Of a DNA stretch of 44,121 nt, positions 42,791 to 44,121 are shown piece by piece. Positions within the stretch are counted from its first letter, which is position 1. Every line of letters starts with the position of its first letter. Location of the stretch: contig JAUNSO010000001.1 of the NCBI GenBank assembly GCA_030539165.1, positions 99,386 to 143,506 on the forward strand, written 5' to 3'. The notes under the pieces were generated by a model, which worked only from the letters and a program-made list of their open reading frames with translations, was not told the DNA's origin and made no database searches. This DNA comes from a bacterium (GTDB lineage Bacteria; Bacillota; Clostridia; Lachnospirales; Lachnospiraceae). The translations under genes and the position numbers were made by a program.

Positions 42791-42819
42791 ATTATACATA
42801 GCAGTTCAAGGATTGTCAA
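42791..42819 (-). promoter_or_regulatory. Consensus sigma-A promoter of rpmF
   Basis: TTGACA (42814-42819) and TATAAT (42791-42796) are exactly 17 bases apart on the minus strand, a perfect consensus match. The start is expected near 42784, giving a ~31-base leader. Confidence 0.9.
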
Positions 42820-42844
42820 CAGATATTTTTGATTATATTTCACT

Positions 42845-42861
42845 CTGACATTATCTGTCAG
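42845..42861 (-). other. Short hairpin after ackA
   Basis: CTGACA and TGTCAG form a 6-bp stem with a five-base loop, beginning one base after the ackA stop codon. No T-run follows, so termination here is doubtful. It may protect the ackA mRNA 3' end. Confidence 0.35.
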
Positions 42862-42862
42862 C

Positions 42863-44068
42863 TTATCTATTAGCGTTGACCAGTGCCAATGCCTCTCGTG
42901 CGATTGCCAGCTCCTCATTTGTCGGGATCACCATGACTTTTGTCTTGGAATCCGGCGTAGAGATGATGATTTCCTCTCCACGGACAGCATTCTTCTCTTC
43001 GTCAATCGTAACACCCAGATATCCGAGGTATTCACATACTTTTGTTCTGACTGTATGGCTGTTCTCTCCGACACCTGCCGTAAAGCAGATACCGTCTACA
43101 CCGTTCATGGCTGCTGTATAGGCACCGATATATTTTGCAACTCTGTATGCAAATACATTGATCGTTCTGATGGCATTCTGCTTGCCTGCAGCAGATGCCT
43201 CCTCCAGATCTCTGAAATCGCTTGTAAATCCACCGGACAGACCCAGTACACCTGATTTTTTATTTAGAATCTGCAGTACCTCAGCCAGTGTTTTATTTTC
43301 CTTCTGAGCGATAAACTCTATGATCGCCGGATCCAGATCTCCTGAACGTGTGCCCATGACCAATCCCTCAAGAGGAGTCAGTCCCATGGAGGTATCTATG
43401 GATTTACCATTTTTTACGGCTGTTACAGAGGCTCCGTTTCCCAGATGGCATACGATGATTTTGGATGCTTCATAGGGAACCTGCATCAGCTTTGCTGCGC
43501 GCTCTGATACATAGGAATGGCTGGTTCCGTGAAAACCATATCTTCTGATTTTATACTTCTCGTAATACTCATATGGCAGTCCGTACAGATATGCCTCCTC
43601 CGGCATCGTCTGATGAAATGCTGTATCAAATACACCTACCTGAGGTGTGTTCGGCATCAGTTCTCTGCAGGCTGCAACGCCGATCAGGTTTGCAGGGTTA
43701 TGTAGTGGTGCCAGCTCATTGCATTCCTCTACTGCCTTGATGACTTCATCATTGATAATCGTGGAAAACGCAAATTTTTCTCCACCGTGTACCAGTCTGT
43801 GACCGATGGCACCGATTTCATCCAGACTCTTGACTACACCTGTCTGTGAATTTGTCAGCGCGTTGATGACCAGCTTGATTGCTTCTGTATGGGTCGGCAT
43901 GTCAGATTCCTTGATCTGCTTCTCTCCGCCTGCTGGTGAGTATACGATACGACTTCCGTCGATACCGATTCTTTCACACAGTCCCTTTGCAATCACTTCC
44001 TCACTGTCTGTATTAATCAGTTGAAACTTAAGAGATGAACTGCCACAGTTAATAACTAATATATTCAT
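42863..44068 (-). CDS. ackA: Acetate kinase
   Basis: AckA makes ATP and acetate from acetyl phosphate, the last step of acetate fermentation. The 401-aa protein has normal length, with MNILVINCGSSSLKFQL at the start, HRLVHGGEKF near 91, YGFHGTSHSYVSERAAK near 177, and GASVTAVKNGKSIDTSMG followed by GTRSGDLDPA. AAGGAGG precedes the ATG. The 53 bases upstream to the window edge hold no gene I can support; pta is often there but cannot be confirmed. Confidence 0.98.
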   Translation of the reverse strand: MNILVINCGSSSLKFQLINTDSEEVIAKGLCERIGIDGSRIVYSPAGGEKQIKESDMPTHTEAIKLVINALTNSQTGVVKSLDEIGAIGHRLVHGGEKFAFSTIINDEVIKAVEECNELAPLHNPANLIGVAACRELMPNTPQVGVFDTAFHQTMPEEAYLYGLPYEYYEKYKIRRYGFHGTSHSYVSERAAKLMQVPYEASKIIVCHLGNGASVTAVKNGKSIDTSMGLTPLEGLVMGTRSGDLDPAIIEFIAQKENKTLAEVLQILNKKSGVLGLSGGFTSDFRDLEEASAAGKQNAIRTINVFAYRVAKYIGAYTAAMNGVDGICFTAGVGENSHTVRTKVCEYLGYLGVTIDEEKNAVRGEEIIISTPDSKTKVMVIPTNEELAIAREALALVNANR

Positions 44069-44121
44069 TTGATTTCCTCCTTGTATGTTGGTTCTGATTT
44101 ACCAGATAAGCAGACCACCCA

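Noticed and set aside
1..44121. CRISPR arrays, insertion sequences, tRNA or rRNA genes
   Set aside because: I looked in all intergenic stretches; none shows spaced direct repeats, transposase-like frames with end repeats, cloverleaf sequences or rRNA-like sequence.
44069..44121. End of a pta gene upstream of ackA
   Set aside because: A short reading ending in TAA near 44099 exists, but too few residues are visible and they do not resemble a Pta C-terminus.

Overview
The window looks like a chromosomal core region of an endospore-forming, low-to-moderate-GC Firmicute, most likely a Lachnospiraceae-type Clostridia. This is inferred from gene content and order, not from a database match. The markers are spoIVA, the SRP/S16/L19 gene block in Bacillus-like order, ferredoxin-dependent indolepyruvate oxidoreductase (anaerobic metabolism), acetate kinase, and large membrane hybrid histidine kinases. 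Thirty-eight of 39 genes are on the minus strand. Only prs, at 14.2-15.4 kb, is on the plus strand. I saw no rRNA, tRNA, CRISPR array, insertion sequence or phage gene, and no stretch over 300 bases without a gene.

Layout, following minus-strand transcription from right to left. (1) 44.1-38.1 kb: ackA, then rpmF with a consensus sigma-A promoter and its own terminator, a seven-TM/PAS hybrid kinase with HPt domain, then plsX-acpP. (2) 38.1-25.9 kb: rnc-smc-ftsY, followed by an inserted metabolic cassette of threonine ammonia-lyase, iorA-iorB, a phenylacetate-CoA-ligase-like enzyme and a membrane-anchored C11 protease, closed by a terminator. (3) 25.8-22.1 kb: ylxM-ffh, then rpsP-khpA-rimM-trmD from a strong promoter. 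(4) 22.1-15.4 kb: rplS with a structured leader and terminator, then lepB-rbgA-lepB-rnhB-fliK-like-flhB-like-yraN-pgeF, ending tail-to-tail against prs. (5) 14.1-7.7 kb: a DUF512 radical-SAM gene, der, plsY, gpsA and a MoxR/VWA pair. (6) 7.6-1.6 kb: an HD-GYP response regulator and two paralogous hybrid kinases with their own promoter. (7) spoIVA at the left edge.

Most genes serve translation and ribosome maturation (rplS, rpsP, rpmF, rimM, trmD, rbgA, der), membrane targeting and secretion (ffh, ftsY, ylxM, lepB x2), phospholipid synthesis (plsX, acpP, plsY, gpsA) and chromosome maintenance (smc, rnhB). Set into this backbone are lineage-specific additions: the signalling cassette before spoIVA, the hybrid kinase between rpmF and plsX, and the aromatic-amino-acid/protease cassette between ftsY and ylxM.

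Nothing here is clearly a wholly new system. The best candidates for a second look are the HD-GYP/two-kinase signalling operon with a shared unrecognised six-TM sensor, and a hairpin that masks the spoIVA ribosome-binding site immediately downstream of that operon.
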